64,000 bases of DNA, taken from NCBI GenBank assembly GCA_023548195.1, contig JAJHZJ010000013.1, positions 1,249,001 through 1,313,000 of the forward strand. The letters are read 5' to 3'. Below, one piece after another: positions 23,861-36,625 of the stretch (positions within the stretch are counted from its first letter, which is position 1; each line of letters begins with the position of its first letter). This DNA comes from Bettongia penicillata ogilbyi. Taxonomy: Eukaryota > Chordata > Mammalia > Diprotodontia > Potoroidae. The notes under the pieces were generated by a model. That model made no database searches and was not told the origin of the DNA. It saw only the letters and a list, made by a program, of their open reading frames with translations. The position numbers were made by a program, and so were the translations under genes.

Positions 23861-23994
23861 TGGTAAGGGAATTTGAAGATCTTCCCTGCCCTTTAATAAG
23901 GCTATGTGACCTGCTTGGAGCTTTAGCCCAGCCCAGAGCCTGAGTCACATGCAGCCCATGGTAGGAGGAATTTGCCAAATGGGTGGAACAGGAA

Positions 23995-24125
23995 GGGTCT
24001 GTCTGTCTGTGTTCCTCCTTCGTTTTCAAAGAAGACCATGACATCAGAGAAATGATAACATAACTTGCAGGAGGGCTGTGCAAGGTCACCAACCTCACTT
24101 TCTCCTCCTGAGCCATCCAATAGGA
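23995..24125 (-). repeat. Long-tailed CORE-SINE fragment
   Basis: Matches the tail of the two other copies: caaagaagaccatgacatca, gtcaccaacctcactttctc. Confidence 0.6.
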
Positions 24126-24805
24126 AGGATGCATCAGGAAGAATGAGTGAGGCAGAGCAGAGCAGAGCGGCTACTGTGAGAGGGAGTGATTTTGCCTAAG
24201 GGAGCTTGTTTGTGGGGAGGCCTGACAGAGGGAAGGCTTGGGATAGTTGTGCCCTGCATTGAAAATGTGTATAGATTTCTTTGTTACTAAATATGATGGT
24301 TTTGGCTATCTGGTGTTTGGATAAATGTCTTGGTTTGGTCTTTGAGGAAGACTATATTTTGCATAAGTACACATGCATATCCATAGCAGTTGCTGTGAAT
24401 ATCACATTGGTGCTACATAATCCTATCCTTTCTTTAAATGTTGCTCTTTTCTACAAAATATTTTAAAACACTTTTTGTGTCCTTAGTTTTCTTCAGCAGC
24501 CTCAATTTATTCTAACATAATATTCCTGACTATTTTTACAACACTGTTTTATAATTTTGTAATCTTTTATTACCTTCCCTTGTTTCCATCTTCTGTGTCT
24601 TAAAAATCTAAGTTAGTTTGTGGGTTCCCTGTTATGTGAGATCTTGGTCTCTTCAGATAATATCTGATTTCCTTCTCTACAGAATTATTTCTCCTTATGT
24701 CTTCAGAATTTCCTGTTCTTTTTGGGCTTACTTCCCCTGTAGCATTTTAGTCCATGGGATCATACCTATCTTTCCTCTAAAGCAGGAGTTCTTAATCTTT
24801 CTTTT

Positions 24806-24809
<4 letters not shown>

Positions 24810-24838
<29 letters not shown>
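24810..24838 (+). repeat. (GT)n microsatellite
   Basis: Fourteen GT units inside the hAT element. Confidence 0.95.
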
Positions 24839-24898
24839 CATGTACCCCTCTGTCAATATGGTGAAACTTATGGAGCCCTTCTCAGTATATTTTTAAAT

Positions 24899-25479
24899 AG
24901 TATTTTATTTTTTTCAAATTAAATTTCATGATCATTTTTAGCATTCATTTTTTTACAGGATTTTTGGTTCCAAATTTTTCTCCCTTCCTCCCTAAAATGG
25001 TAGACAATTTGATACAGGTTATCATGTGCTATCATGTAAAACATTTTCCATATTAGTGACAGTTGGGAAAGAAAAAACAGATCAAAAGGAAAAAACCATG
25101 AAAAAGAATAAAGTAAGAGGAAAAAAGTATGCTTCAATCTGCATTCAGAGTCCATCAGTTCTTTATCTGGATGTGAATAGTATTTTCCTTGGTGAGTCCT
25201 TAGTACTTGTTTTTGATCATTGGTTGCTCAGAAGAGCTGAATCATTCACAGCTGATCATCACACAGTGTCGCCGATACTATGTACAATATTTTCCTGTTT
25301 CTGATCATTTCATTTTCTATCACTTCACACAAGTCTTTCCATTTTTTTCTGAGATCTACTTGTTCATCAATTCTTATTGAAGAGTAATTATTTCGTTACA
25401 TGCAGATACCACAGCTTGTTCACCATTCCCCAATTGATGGGCATTCCCTCCATTTCCAATATTTTTTCCATCATGAGAA
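24899..25479 (-). mobile_element. 5'-truncated L1 3' end, antisense, in the hAT element
   Basis: Starts with a T-rich tract and ends with the complement of the L1 ORF2 C-terminus (tgttcaccattccccaattg, atgggcattccctccatttc). The flanks agtatatttttaaata and agtataatattttaaat form an imperfect target-site duplication. Confidence 0.7.
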
Positions 25480-25506
25480 AGTATAATATTTTAAATGCAT
25501 AAAATA

Positions 25507-26624
25507 GTAATCATGATCTCAGACAAATTTAAAGTTTAAATAGATTTAATAAAAAGTGAAAAAATAGAGAAACTATACAAAGTATCAGCAATATTATTCA
25601 ATATGGTTTTAGACCATTTAAATACCTAGACAGTAAAAAATACTTGAACATACATCTGCTAAAACATACACAGGAACTATATGAACATAAACAGAAAACA
25701 CATTATACAAATAAACTCAGATCTAAATGACTGAAGTAATATTTCTTGATCATGGATAGATAAAGCCAATAAAATTTTTTATATAACAATCTTACCTAAT
25801 ATATTTATACAGTGTCATCCTAAATACACTACTAAAAAAAGTATTTTATTGAGTTAGAAAAAACACTAACAAATTTCATTTGGAAGAACAAAAGGTCAAA
25901 AACTTCAAAGAAACCAGGAAAAAAAAGATATAAAGGAAGTAGATTCAGCAGTATCAGACCTTAAACTATATTATTAGGGAGAACACTGTTGAAGTATAAA
26001 AAGGATAATTTTGATTATTTTAAATTAAAATTTTCTTGTATAAATAAAACCTATGTAGCCAAGAATAGAAGGAATGAAGAAAAATGGGGGAAAGCTTTCA
26101 TGGCAATCTCTCAGATAGGATGTGATTGGGTTGCAATATTGCTGTGGTATAGGAAATAATGAATTGGTTGATTCAGAAAAACATAGACTTGGACCTTTGA
26201 AGGAAGATGCATTTCACCTTCAGAGAAACACCTTCAGAGAAACAAATAGGTGGAAATAAGAATAGTATGGTCTTATATATATGTGTATGTTTATAGATAC
26301 CCATGTGTGTATATATAATATACCTATATATAGATATAGATAGATAGATATTCATGCTTAATTGTAGCCTTCTTTAGGGTAGGGAGAGGGAGGGAGTGGA
26401 AAAAAATAAAGTAAAAAGTACACAGCAGAGAACAAAAGAAAACCAACAAGTAAAGAAAAGAAGGGCAGCTTTGAAAACAATGTATAGTATTTATTATTTA
26501 CATTTCCTTGAAATGGAAATGTATTGTTTTACACTGAATCCTTTCTTATGGTCTGCTGTGCACATGGCAACATTTTTTTTTCTCGTTTTCTATTTGAATT
26601 GAAAATTTAAAGATTTCCTAAAAG
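25507..26624 (+). mobile_element. 5'-truncated L1, ORF2 C-terminal part and 3' UTR
   Basis: Decayed ORF2 coding is seen in sense (KYLGIHLLKHTQELYEHKQ-like start at about 25615, then a caaatttcatttggaagaac block). The 11-bp target-site duplication TGCATAAAATA at 25496-25506 and 26625-26635 brackets it. A TA-rich microsatellite lies at 26272-26352. Confidence 0.75.
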
Positions 26625-26759
26625 TGCATAAAATACATAAGAATGCAAAGAAGTCAGTAGAGTAAAATATACTTGTCAAAATATTTTTTAAAAACAAGTT
26701 CAGAGACTCCAGGTTAGGATTCCTGCTCTAAAGTTTAAATTTTTTATTATCAATAGTTA

Positions 26760-26990
26760 CTGACATAATGGTACTTTAAGGTATGCAAAGATCCTCACCA
26801 CAGCCCTATGAAGTAGAAGCACATATTATTAACCTCATTTTATAGATGAAAATACCTAGATTGAAAAAGTTAAAAGATTTGCCTGTGATCATGCAATACA
26901 ATTAATAATAAATGAGGCAGGGTCTGAGGGTACCTCTTCTTGACTGCAAGCCCAGTTACTCTCTCTACACCATACTGTCTGACAACTAGG
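26760..26990 (-). repeat. MIR SINE
   Basis: Antisense MIR: cctcaccacagccctatgaa, cctcattttatagatgaaaa, gtctgagggtacctcttctt. Confidence 0.7.
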
Positions 26991-27215
26991 GTAGCTAACT
27001 GGTGCAGTCAATAGAGTGCCCAGACTGGAGTCGGGAGGGCCTGAGTTCATATCTGACGTCACGTACTTATTAACTGTGTGACCCTGGACAAGTCACTTAA
27101 CCCTGTTAACTCAATTCATCTTCTGTAAAATAAGCTGCAAAAGGAAATAGTAAACCACTCCAGTATCTTTGCCAAGAAAATCCCAAATGAGGACACACCT
27201 GAACAACAACTGAAG
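26990..27215 (+). repeat. MAR1-type SINE
   Basis: The head ggtagctaactggtgcagtc, box B (gagttcatatctgac), CORE and RTE-like tail (ccactccagtatctttgcca ... gaacaacaac) are all present. Confidence 0.8.
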
Positions 27216-27404
27216 TCTTGACAATCAACCCCATGAGTAAGTAGCACAAGCATGCTCCTGGCACTAGTGATAAAAAGGGCTAGGCTCTATAGTGATGAAC
27301 AACAAACAGATCTGAAGAAATTTATAACCTGAGCTAAAGTCAGACGACTTGCCTTAATCATGGCATTATCTAATCATTAGCTAACTCTGGGACCAGAATT
27401 CAGA

Positions 27405-27560
27405 TCAACAGATCCTAATCAATTAATATTTACTAACACTGTACTAAGCACTAAGGATGCAAAAAGAGGCAAAAGATTGTCCCTGCCATCAAACACTTTA
27501 CAACCTAATGGGGAAGACAATATGCAAACAATTATATATACAAAGCAAGACAAGAGAGAT
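27405..27560 (-). repeat. L2 3' end, antisense
   Basis: Contains ttactaacactgtactaagc, aaggatgcaaaaagaggc and ttgtccctgccatcaaacac. Confidence 0.7.
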
Positions 27561-27699
27561 TGTAATTCCTCTGCTTTTCTCACCACTATAAGTGAGTCTT
27601 TGGGGATGGTAGGAGAGGGGCAATACTAGGGGGAAAACATATCAATTAAACATTTGTAAGAGAACTTGGACAAAAAAATAACAAAAATAGCTAGCAATT

Positions 27700-28190
27700 A
27701 TGTAACAATTTAAGGCTGCAAAGTACTTTATATACGTTAATTTATTTATCCTCACAACTATCCTGTGAGATAGGTGCTATTATTAGCACCATTTTTATAG
27801 ATGAGACAACAGAGGCTCAGAGATGTTAAGTAATAACCGTGATAATAACTAACATTTATATGGTACTTACTATGTGCCAAGCACTGTGCTAAGTGCTTTA
27901 CAAGTATTATCATTTACAAATATTTTCACAATAGCCCTGAGAAAGTGCTATTATTATCCCCATTTTACAGAGAGGATACAAACAAAAATTAAGTGAATTT
28001 ACCCAGGATTACAAAGCTAGTAAGTACGTGAGTCAGGATTTGAACTCAGGTCTTCCTAATCCCAAATCCTGAATTCTCTCCCCCACACCACCTAGCTATC
28101 TCAAACCACATCTTCTCTGAGACTTGTTTTTACAACTGTAAAATGAAAAAATTAGACTAGATATTCTCTAAGATCTCTTCTTCTTGCATC
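27700..28190 (-). repeat. Cluster of MIR SINEs
   Basis: A MIR (cctcacaactatcctgtgag, ccatttttatagatgagaca) is followed by a second, nearly complete one from 27836 (taactaacatttatatggta to cacaccacctagct). A sense MIR tail follows at 28120-28190. Confidence 0.75.
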
Positions 28191-28310
28191 ATCTCCTACT
28201 TGCAAGAATTTATTGATGCCCACCATAGGCCCTCCCTGATATAGTTGATATTGACTTGGAGTGAGTTCAAAATTACATAAATTAAGTTGGTGATATTTAT
28301 AAAAGCATTA

Positions 28311-28550
28311 GGGCAGCTAGGTGGTACAAAGGGCCATGCCGAGAGTCAGGAAGACTCATCTTCCTGGGTTCAAATTTGGCCTCAGACAATTATTAGCTAT
28401 GTGTCCCTAAGCAAGTCACTTAACCCTGTTTTCCTCAGTTTCCTCATTTGTTAAGTGAGCTGAAGAAATAGTACTCACTCTACTATCTTTGCCAAGAAAA
28501 CCTCAACTGGGGTCACAAAGAGCCCAACATGACGGAAAAATGAACAACCA
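28311..28550 (+). repeat. MAR1-type SINE
   Basis: Starts gggcagctaggtggtaca and ends with ccaagaaaacctcaactggg gtcacaaag, i.e. the RTE-like tail. Confidence 0.85.
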
Positions 28551-28559
28551 AAAAATGAG

Positions 28560-29035
28560 TAAAACTTCATAAAATTTGGGGTTTACAAAGTACTTTCTTC
28601 ATGACAATACTTAAAGGATTACACAAATATAGGTTATTATTGCTAATGTTACTACAGATGAAGAGAGAGACCCAGAGAGGTTAAATGCCCAGATGACCCA
28701 AACTTGATTCTCCCTGGTTTATCTTTACATTAAGCTGACTGGTGATGATCACTGCTGGCTTACAGTTACTGCCAACTCTGAAACAAGGATAAAGACATGT
28801 TCCAAACTTGCACCTGGTCAGAATCAAACTGCCCAGGAAGATAAGTGAATGAATATGAGCACCCAGGGTATTAACTAGGAATTTTTATGCCTTGGACAAG
28901 AGGAAATCAGGGTGCCTTCAGCTGGAGTGGAGGGAAGGACTAAAACCCCAGGATAACATAATCACGGGCAAAGGAAGAGGAAGAATTTGCCTACTAGGGA
29001 TCATCTAGTTCCTTCCAATGCAATCCAACAAGGAT
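28560..29035. other. MIR fragment and unassigned sequence
   Basis: Antisense MIR remains at 28580-28700 (ttacaaagtactttcttcatg, gagacccagagaggttaaat). The rest is unassigned. Confidence 0.45.
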
Positions 29036-29039
29036 TTGT

Positions 29040-29400
29040 TAAGATGCATTAAGTGTAAGAGACTATGAACCTGAGAGGAAGTTAGGGGTTTTAAGAGGCA
29101 GAGATGAGGGTAGAGTGCATTCCAGGCACGAGGCACAGCTTGTACAAAGGCATGGATGGAATGCTGAGTTTAAGCAACAGAGTAACATGAACTAAGCTGG
29201 AGAGTAAATGAACCAGGCTAGGAAGGGCTTTAAATGCTAAACTGAGAGTGTAGAGAGAAAAGAGGGCCCAGAATAGAACCTTGGGAAACCACCAAAAAAT
29301 GGAGGGGGATAAGGAACAGTCGTCATCAGGGAAGGGAATGAGGCCATAGGGCAGCAGATGGTCACAGTTTTCAGTTCTATCAGTAGTTCCAGAAAAAAGA
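29040..29400 (-). repeat. L2 body, antisense
   Basis: The words gcattccaggcacgaggcac, aaggcatggatggaatgctg and cttgggaaaccaccaaa are typical of antisense L2. The 109-codon minus frame here is this repeat, not a gene. Confidence 0.6.
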
Positions 29401-32400
29401 AGTGACTTGCCCAAATACATTCAAGTCAAAAGTGATTCACTATTTGAATCTAGTTCCTCTGACTATATAGTCAGAATCAAAGCAAACAACAAAATATTTG
29501 TGAAATTGACCAAATGTCTTGGTCAGTATAAATTAGATTGTTGCTTAATAAATATTTATCAATTGATGACTGATATTCTACCGTTCATGACTATTCCACC
29601 CAAAAATGGAAGTAGAATATTCATTCATTCATTAATGTAGACTACAGACAATCCAAGTGTAATTACACTTCATACATCTATGGACCAAAGCTATTTTAAG
29701 AGCCCAAATTAAAAGAGTTATTACAGAAACAATTTTGTCTAAATTCCTGTGTGCTATACTTAGATAACAGTTAAGATAAAGTTAGCTGATGATTAAAATA
29801 CTTGAAACAATTTAACTTAAAATAATTTAATAGTTAGACAAAGACATGAGTTAGGTAAGGTTGAAGGGAATAGGAATAAGAGAATAGGAAGAAGGGACTA
29901 GGGACAGTTTTCTCCTAAATGGCTAGTAACTTATTAATATAGAAGAGAAGAAATAAAAGAATTCATGGGGGTAATAGTGAGCGATAAATGAATAATGAAG
30001 CTCACAGTCTCCAGGGGATATTTTGCAGATAGAATTCTGTTTAATCTGGCATCTGGGTAGCTGATACAGGGGACCTAGGGAGTGGTGGCTGGCAATGACA
30101 GGAGGCTGGATCTGGTTTTGCCAGTCTGAGACAACTGGTAGAGAAGGTGAATCCAAGGGCCTTCCCCTTCATGCATATACACATGCCCACACACCCTCCA
30201 CCTCTGAGGGCAGAGGTCCTTCTCTCCTCTCCACATAACCTCCCTGTCACAGGGCAGTGATTGAAGACTATGGGTATAAATTCTGAAAAAGAAAAGTACA
30301 CGTTTTAGAGAAAAATATTTAAATTTTAGGAGGAAAGTATATTATTTGTTTTATAAATCATACAACATATAATTTTTTAAATCTGATAAAGCCATGCTTC
30401 AAAGTAATGGTTTACACCATACCTTCAGTTCAGTACATCACATGATGTCAAAAGGAGTTATTAAAACATCTATATAAAACTCAGTTGAAATAACTGTGTT
30501 CCTTTAACATTAATCACATAATTTCCAACACTATCATCATTTTCTCAGATCTCATCACAGATGAAAGTCTGTGGGAAAGGAAACTAAAAGGAAAATATAT
30601 TAGCAAACAGAACCCCTACTGTGTGTGTAAATGTTTAATTATCTACAATTAGGACACTCGGTAAGGCTAATATGGACAGAGAGGAGTTCAGATAAAGTTT
30701 TCTCAACCATTTTCATACCATAATAGGAACCACATATTTCACTTGCTACAACTTGACAGATTTAGCAGAATGAAATTAATTTCAAACATAATTTCATTTA
30801 TGCAAAAACTATGATAACATCAGGAGAAAAAATAGCCAAAATTCAAAGCTCAATACTATCAAGAGATTAACAGTGACTTTCACTATACAATGTTATTCTT
30901 CTTACTTTAATTAGTAAAATGCTTTAGATATAGATTTTCAGAGTAAAGTTTGCAATGATATATAGTCATAAAGAAAATGAGAACTCAGTCAATTAAGGAA
31001 TTTATTTAAGCCTCTGCTTCAAGTATTATGTAAACTCCTACTATAACTATGCAAAGAATTTCGATGGACAAGAGGTATGGAGCTTTTCAGCTAAGATGCT
31101 GGAGAGATATTTAAAGGGAACAGAGCTCTTCACACATGCCTCAAAAAGACAACAAAAAAGAAAAAATGAATATGAAAATTATACAAGCTATTATTGATAA
31201 AAGAGAGCAATTGGAAAGACACTGTGGTGTTAAAAACTGAAAGTATCAATAAAACTTGAAATGAAACATGAAAATAAAATAATCTGCAACAGAAAATGAG
31301 CAAAGTGCTATTACAATGTGTATGTATAAACACAAACATAATGAGAAACACATACATAAATGAGAGCAATAAATAGCTAATGTACTAAGGGTAGTACCGA
31401 TAGAAAAAGAAACATCCTCAAACGGATAAATGTCATACTTAGGCAAAGTAAGCAAGAATAAGTACTGGTAATAACATCGTAAGACCAAATATTTTAAAAA
31501 GAGCTTGCAGAAAGCAAAAATTCATGAGGACAACTAAAATTGGAACTTTAAAATGCTTAAAAAACAACACACAAATAATTTTTTAAAGAGTTGAGGGAAA
31601 TAATTTCTTAAATGTCCAACATGGAAACTGACAGAAGATCTTTTGAAAAAATAAAGACAATCAACAGTCCACAGTGTTTTCATATATTACAAGATTTCAT
31701 ATATTAAAGAACTGGATATAATTTTAAAATCATAAAACTATTGGAAAAAATTGGAAAATATGTAGATTGTGAATGCAACAACTTCAGAATTACTGAGAAC
31801 TTAGAAAATGTAATCTTCCAAAATGTATCCCAATACATTCTCAAAATCTCAACAATCTCCACAATATGTTCCAAGAAAGCAAGTATTACCCACCCACTCA
31901 CTGCTCAAGCCTGATATTTGCATAAGACTCTCCTCACTGGTGTAAAGAATGATCCCGGATCCATGTATACAGGATGGGGAGAGTTGCTTAGGATTTGCAG
32001 GAGGAAAATTCCTTATTCCTTCTGATTTCCAGAGAGGACACCCAGGGTTCCTGACTCTCTTCAAAAAGGTTCCTGGAGGAAAAGAATGGCTAAAGGAAGA
32101 AGCCAGAATGTAGAAGAGCTATTGCCTGGATCATCTCTCTGTACCTAGCTTCCCTGTATTTGGGGGAATTTCCCCTTTGTAACACTGGGGACTCTCCAAA
32201 CTGAAAACCAGAAGAAAGGAAGACTGCTTCCTCCTTTGGGGAAGATGATAGAGGGAAGTGGGAGAATAAAGATGGCTTCTCTCACTGTATAAGACCAAGA
32301 AGCTGAGGAAAATGTCTTTTTTTTTTCCTTCCTTCTATGGATTTCCACTGAAAATCCCCAGTTTCAACAATGGGCAGATCTCCATGCCAAATTGCATTTC

Positions 32401-32670
32401 AAAACAGTTCTGGATTTTAAAACAAAGCCAAATTAGTTGCTATAGTTTTCACTTTATTGGCTAAATCGCCATTTTATTAGAGTGTTTAAGATATTTCAAA
32501 GTAAACAAAAGGAGAAAAGGAAGATAAAGAAAAAAGAGAAGCTGCCCCTCTTGGATTCTAGTTAATAACTATAGTAGCTCTATTAGATTGTTATACAGAT
32601 AACAGTAAATTCTAGTTAGTAACAGTAGCAGTAGTCATACTAACACTACTACTCCTATTACTAATAATAA
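29401..32670. other. Gene-free AT-rich stretch
   Basis: No coding signal. A-rich segments at about 31150-31880 may be decayed LINE sequence, but I cannot place them. A slightly GC-richer patch at 30,060-30,260 shows no splice-bounded open frame. Confidence 0.4.
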
Positions 32671-32677
32671 AATAATC

Positions 32678-32930
32678 TGGGCAGCTAGGTGGCACAGCAG
32701 ATAGAGTACCAGGCCAAGAATTAAGAAGACTCTTCCTAAACTCAAATCTGGCCTTAGCACTAGCTGTGTGACTCTGGGCAAGTCACTTAATCCTGTTTGC
32801 CTTGATTTTCTCATCTGTAAAATGAGCTGATGAAGGACATGGCAAACCACTGAAGTATCTTTGCCAAGAAAACCTCAAATGGAGTCACAAAGAGACAGGA
32901 CTGGAAACTCACTGAACACAAAACAAGAGC
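32678..32930 (+). repeat. MAR1-type SINE
   Basis: Starts gggcagctaggtggcacagc and ends gagtcacaaagagacaggac, with box B, CORE and tail. Confidence 0.9.
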
Positions 32931-33153
32931 GGAAATAGTAACAGCTAATTAGAACTTTTACATTTCCATTGTGACTTATGAATATTATTTCATCTTATCA
33001 TCACAATTCAGGTCTTTCTAACTCCAAACTCCATGCCCCTTAGCTAAATCACAGTAACTCAACTCTTTTTTCTTTATTAGAAGTGAGGCTTACATAGTAG
33101 GAAAGTCTATATCACTATAAGACTGTAGTGTAAAAAGTAAGACATCAATAGGG

Positions 33154-33800
33154 AAAGCGTCCCACATGTACCAAAACATTTATAGCAGATCTCTCTGTGG
33201 GGGCCAAGAACCGGAAATCACGGGGATGCCCATCAACTGGGGAATGGCTGAACAAGTTGTGGTATATGAATGTAATGGAATACTACTGTGCTATAAGAAA
33301 TGATGAACAGGAAGACTTCAGAGAGGCCTGGAAGGACTTATATGAACTGATGCTGAGTGAAAGGAGCAGAACCAGGAGAACTCTGTACACAACAACAACC
33401 ACAGTGTGTGAGGAATTTTTCTGGTAGACTTAGTCCTTCACAGCAATGCAAGGGCCAAAAAAATTCCCAATGGACTCTTGAGGTAAAACATCTTCCACAT
33501 TTAGAGAAAGAACTAAAGAATCGGATTGCAGAATGAAGCAGACCATTTTCTCTTGTGTTATGTTTTGTTTTGTTGTATGGTTTCTTCCATTCATTTTAAT
33601 TCTTCCATGAAACATGACTAAGATGAAAATGTGTTTAATAGGAATATATGTGTAGAAACTACATAAGATTGCACACCATCTCCAGGAGGGAATGAGGAGG
33701 GAGGGGGAAAGGAGATGGAGAAAGGAGAAAAAAATATCTAAGATATATGGAAGTAATTGCAGAAAACTGAAAACAAAATAATTAAAAACGTTAAAAAAAA
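33154..33800 (+). mobile_element. 5'-truncated L1 3' end with 15-bp TSD
   Basis: The ORF2 C-terminal end (ggggatgcccatcaactggg gaatggctga, then a frame ending at the stop at 33427) and 3' UTR are well preserved, ending in an A-tail. The target-site duplication AAGACATCAATAGGG at 33139-33153 and 33801-33815 is perfect, so the insertion is comparatively young. Confidence 0.9.
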
Positions 33801-33829
33801 AAGACATCAATAGGGTTCTAAAAAAAATA

Positions 33830-34900
33830 ACTGAGACACTGACAAAGGAGTTCTCAAAAGAAAATTTATGGTACTAAATGTCTATATCAACAAGAAAATT
33901 AGCTGCATCTGCATTCTATAAGCCTTGAAGAACAATAAAGTCATATACTAAGAGAAAAAGAAATCCAGTATCAGTGAAGAGACCTATATGAACAAGACAG
34001 AAAACTATTGAAATGATAATTCCAAGAGCTGCTTTTTTTTAAGTGACTAGAAAAAAACTTGATGATCAGGAAATGAAATCAGAAAAGGTGAACAAACCCA
34101 AATTACTGATATTAGAAAAAACAACGGAGATATCACAAAGGTAAAAAAAAAAATTAAGAAAATTATCAGCAATTACTTTAGATAGCTCTATGTTAATATT
34201 CATCCATCTCATTTGGATTCTCAAATTTATCTACAAAATTTAAAATATTCAAATTAAAATATAGTGAATAACCTAAATGGACCAATATTAGAAGTAAAAG
34301 ATCAGATTCACCTTTAAAAGGGGAGGAGGGGAAAAAATAGTTGCAGAAAAATTCAGAAAAGAAACTTTTAAACCAAACTTTTAAAAAATAAGTAACTCCT
34401 ATGTTATACATTTATAAAACAAAGAAAAATGGTAAGATACCCAGTTTCTTCTTAAAGACAAACATAGTTTTCATTGCTAAACCAAACAAAAACACAAGGC
34501 TAAGAGATGAAAGTAAATACCAATAGCATTAATTAATATGAAAACATTTCTAAAACTTAATAGAACACAGCAATATATCAATAACAACAAAAGTCATCCA
34601 ACCTGACCAAGCAGTATTGCATTAGATGATAAATTTTGATAAAGTATTTTTTAAAGTATTTCAAATATGAGAATAGAAGGATCATTTCCTTAATATGATA
34701 AAAAAGACTGTATTCAAAACTACAAATTATAAGCAACAAAAGCATTTTTACTTAAGGCATAAAATAGAAACATATCTACTCTCATCACCCTTAATTTGAC
34801 ATAATCTTAGAAATGTTAGCTATAAACAGAAATATGGCAATAAGAGGAAAAAAACTGGAAACAAACATATCCAAAAATTGGGAGGATGGTAATGATTGAA
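33830..34900 (+). repeat. Decayed L1 ORF2 remains
   Basis: A-rich sense sequence with frame-broken ORF2-like words (for example ttccaagagctgctttttt, corresponding to the conserved NSKSWFF region). No usable reading frame. Confidence 0.45.
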
Positions 34901-34964
34901 TAAATTATGGTATGTAAATGAATTATTGGGACAAATAAATATTAACAAGAAAATTCTCATTTCT

Positions 34965-35077
34965 ATATGGTACTTTAGGGTTCCCTAAGCACTTTCTACA
35001 TAACAACCCTGCAAGGCAGGCAGTGAGAATATAATCCTCATTTTACAAATGAGGATACTATGTATATATATATATGT

Positions 35078-35113
<36 letters not shown>

Positions 35114-35235
35114 GAAGTCAGGTGTCTGAGGAAGGATTAAAGGATGTAAATAAGGTCAAGTGTCTGAGGAAGGATTAAAACCAAGCCTCCTGACTCTAGG
35201 TCTAGCATTTTTTCTACTACAGCTTGCCACTCCAA
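34965..35235 (-). repeat. MIR SINE containing an (AT)(AC) microsatellite and a 41-bp duplication
   Basis: MIR words (cctcattttacaaatgagga, then ccaagcctcctgactctagg) are split by a TA/CA tract (35060-35113). The phrase gtgtctgaggaaggattaaa occurs twice, 41 bp apart. Confidence 0.65.
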
Positions 35236-36085
35236 ACAGAAGGAACTATGCAGGGGTTTATGAGAGGTAAAGCAGAGGAGGGAACCAAAATATATATATA
35301 CTAATTACAATTATGTAAATATATTAAAACTACAAGAAAATTCATATTAAATGTATAGTGCAACTGTGAATGACTTCATATAAAGCATTTTTTTTAAAAA
35401 TCAGTAAATAACAGAAGGGTATAATTATATGTACAATCATTTAAAATAAAATAAATGGAAAACTTTGAGTAGAAATGAATAGAACACGTGCACCCTGACT
35501 TGCTGAGAGAGAATGAGACAGAAAAAAACAAAAAAGGAATAGAAATAACTGAAAAATATTAAAAAGGTCATGGTACCTTCAGTTTCTGTTGAATAAAAAA
35601 TCTTATCAAAGCTGATTAACTTCTGCAGACCAACACTAAACCTAAATGAATCCATAGTAAATGATTTCATTTCGAAATACCTCTAAGTTGATGAATTCCT
35701 GAAATAATCAACTATAGTAAGTTAGATACATAGTGATTTTATATATCTAGTATAACAAAGACCACTAATTTTACAAGTCTTACTTCAGCTTCTATTAAAA
35801 GCTGCAGTCAATGGCATCTTCTATTCTAATTATTTTAATAAGACATTTCTTTTCTATTGTGGGGAAGCAGTCCTTTACTGATTAGTTCTTTCTTGCAAAA
35901 TGTTGGGCCAGCATTTATTTTGTAAAGTTTTTATTTCAATGACAGGTTAGAACATTGGGTCAGATCTAATAATATGAAACTTGTGAGTAAATTAGATATT
36001 TCTATGCTGTGGTTTTTTTTAAAGTAGCTTCACTGGTGCTAAATGGGGAAGCATGGCCAGATAGGTTCAGTTTCTTTAAAAAAAT
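35236..36085. other. Gene-free AT-rich stretch
   Basis: Nothing recognised. Confidence 0.4.
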
Positions 36086-36089
36086 AAAA

Positions 36090-36625
36090 AAGATCTAGGG
36101 GTTTTAGTGAATTGTAGATTCACAGGATGATAAAAGTCACAAAAACTAATGGAATCTTTGGCATAACAAGGAAGCCTAAAGAGGTATTGTTCAACTTTAA
36201 TATGCCCAGATTAGCTAGATGAGTATGAAGGGGAGGGGGGAGCATCTACTGCGTATTTTCTATATATCAGGTACTATGATAAGTGCCAGGGGATACAAAA
36301 AGAAGCCAGCAAGATTGTCCCTGCCCATAGGGAGCTTATTCTAAAAGGTTGACAATAAATAAAGGATTGTTAGTGGGAAAAGGAAGGGGTGGAGAAGAAT
36401 AATTGAGGAAGCAAGAATTGGAAATGTCCAGAAAGTGATGGGGAGGTCTGGAAAGATAAGACAAAAGGACATTTATTAAATTCAGATTCCCCAGGGAAGA
36501 TGATAAGAACTATGCCCATCCTAGATGTCATATTTTAGGAAGGGTACTGATAAACTAGAAAGTGTCCGGAGGAAAGCTGCTCATATAGGGTCAGTTGAAG
36601 AACTGGAAGATCTCTAAATTTTCTT
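36090..36625 (+). repeat. L3/CR1 fragment split by antisense L2
   Basis: L3-like sense words at 36090-36180 (gatctaggggttttagtgaa) and 36520-36600 (gtcatattttaggaagggta, then agaaagtgtccggaggaaag) surround an antisense L2 3' end at 36225-36440 (caggtactatgataagtgcc, then ttgtccctgcccatagggag). Confidence 0.55.

Larger units (their letters stand above)
24783..26725. mobile_element. Non-autonomous hAT transposon split by two L1 insertions
   Basis: An 8-bp target-site duplication CTCTAAAG lies at 24775-24782 and 26726-26733. The termini are inverted (caggagttcttaatc at the left, ggattcctg at the right). The element's own sequence is left in three pieces: 24783-24898, about 25480-25506 and 26625-26725 (gtgcataaaatac, caaaatattttttaaaaac, agttcagagactccaggtta). 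This is the layout of a roughly 250-bp hAT/Charlie-type MITE. Confidence 0.75.

Noticed and set aside
29091..29420. 109-codon minus-strand frame
   Set aside because: It coincides with antisense L2 body sequence.
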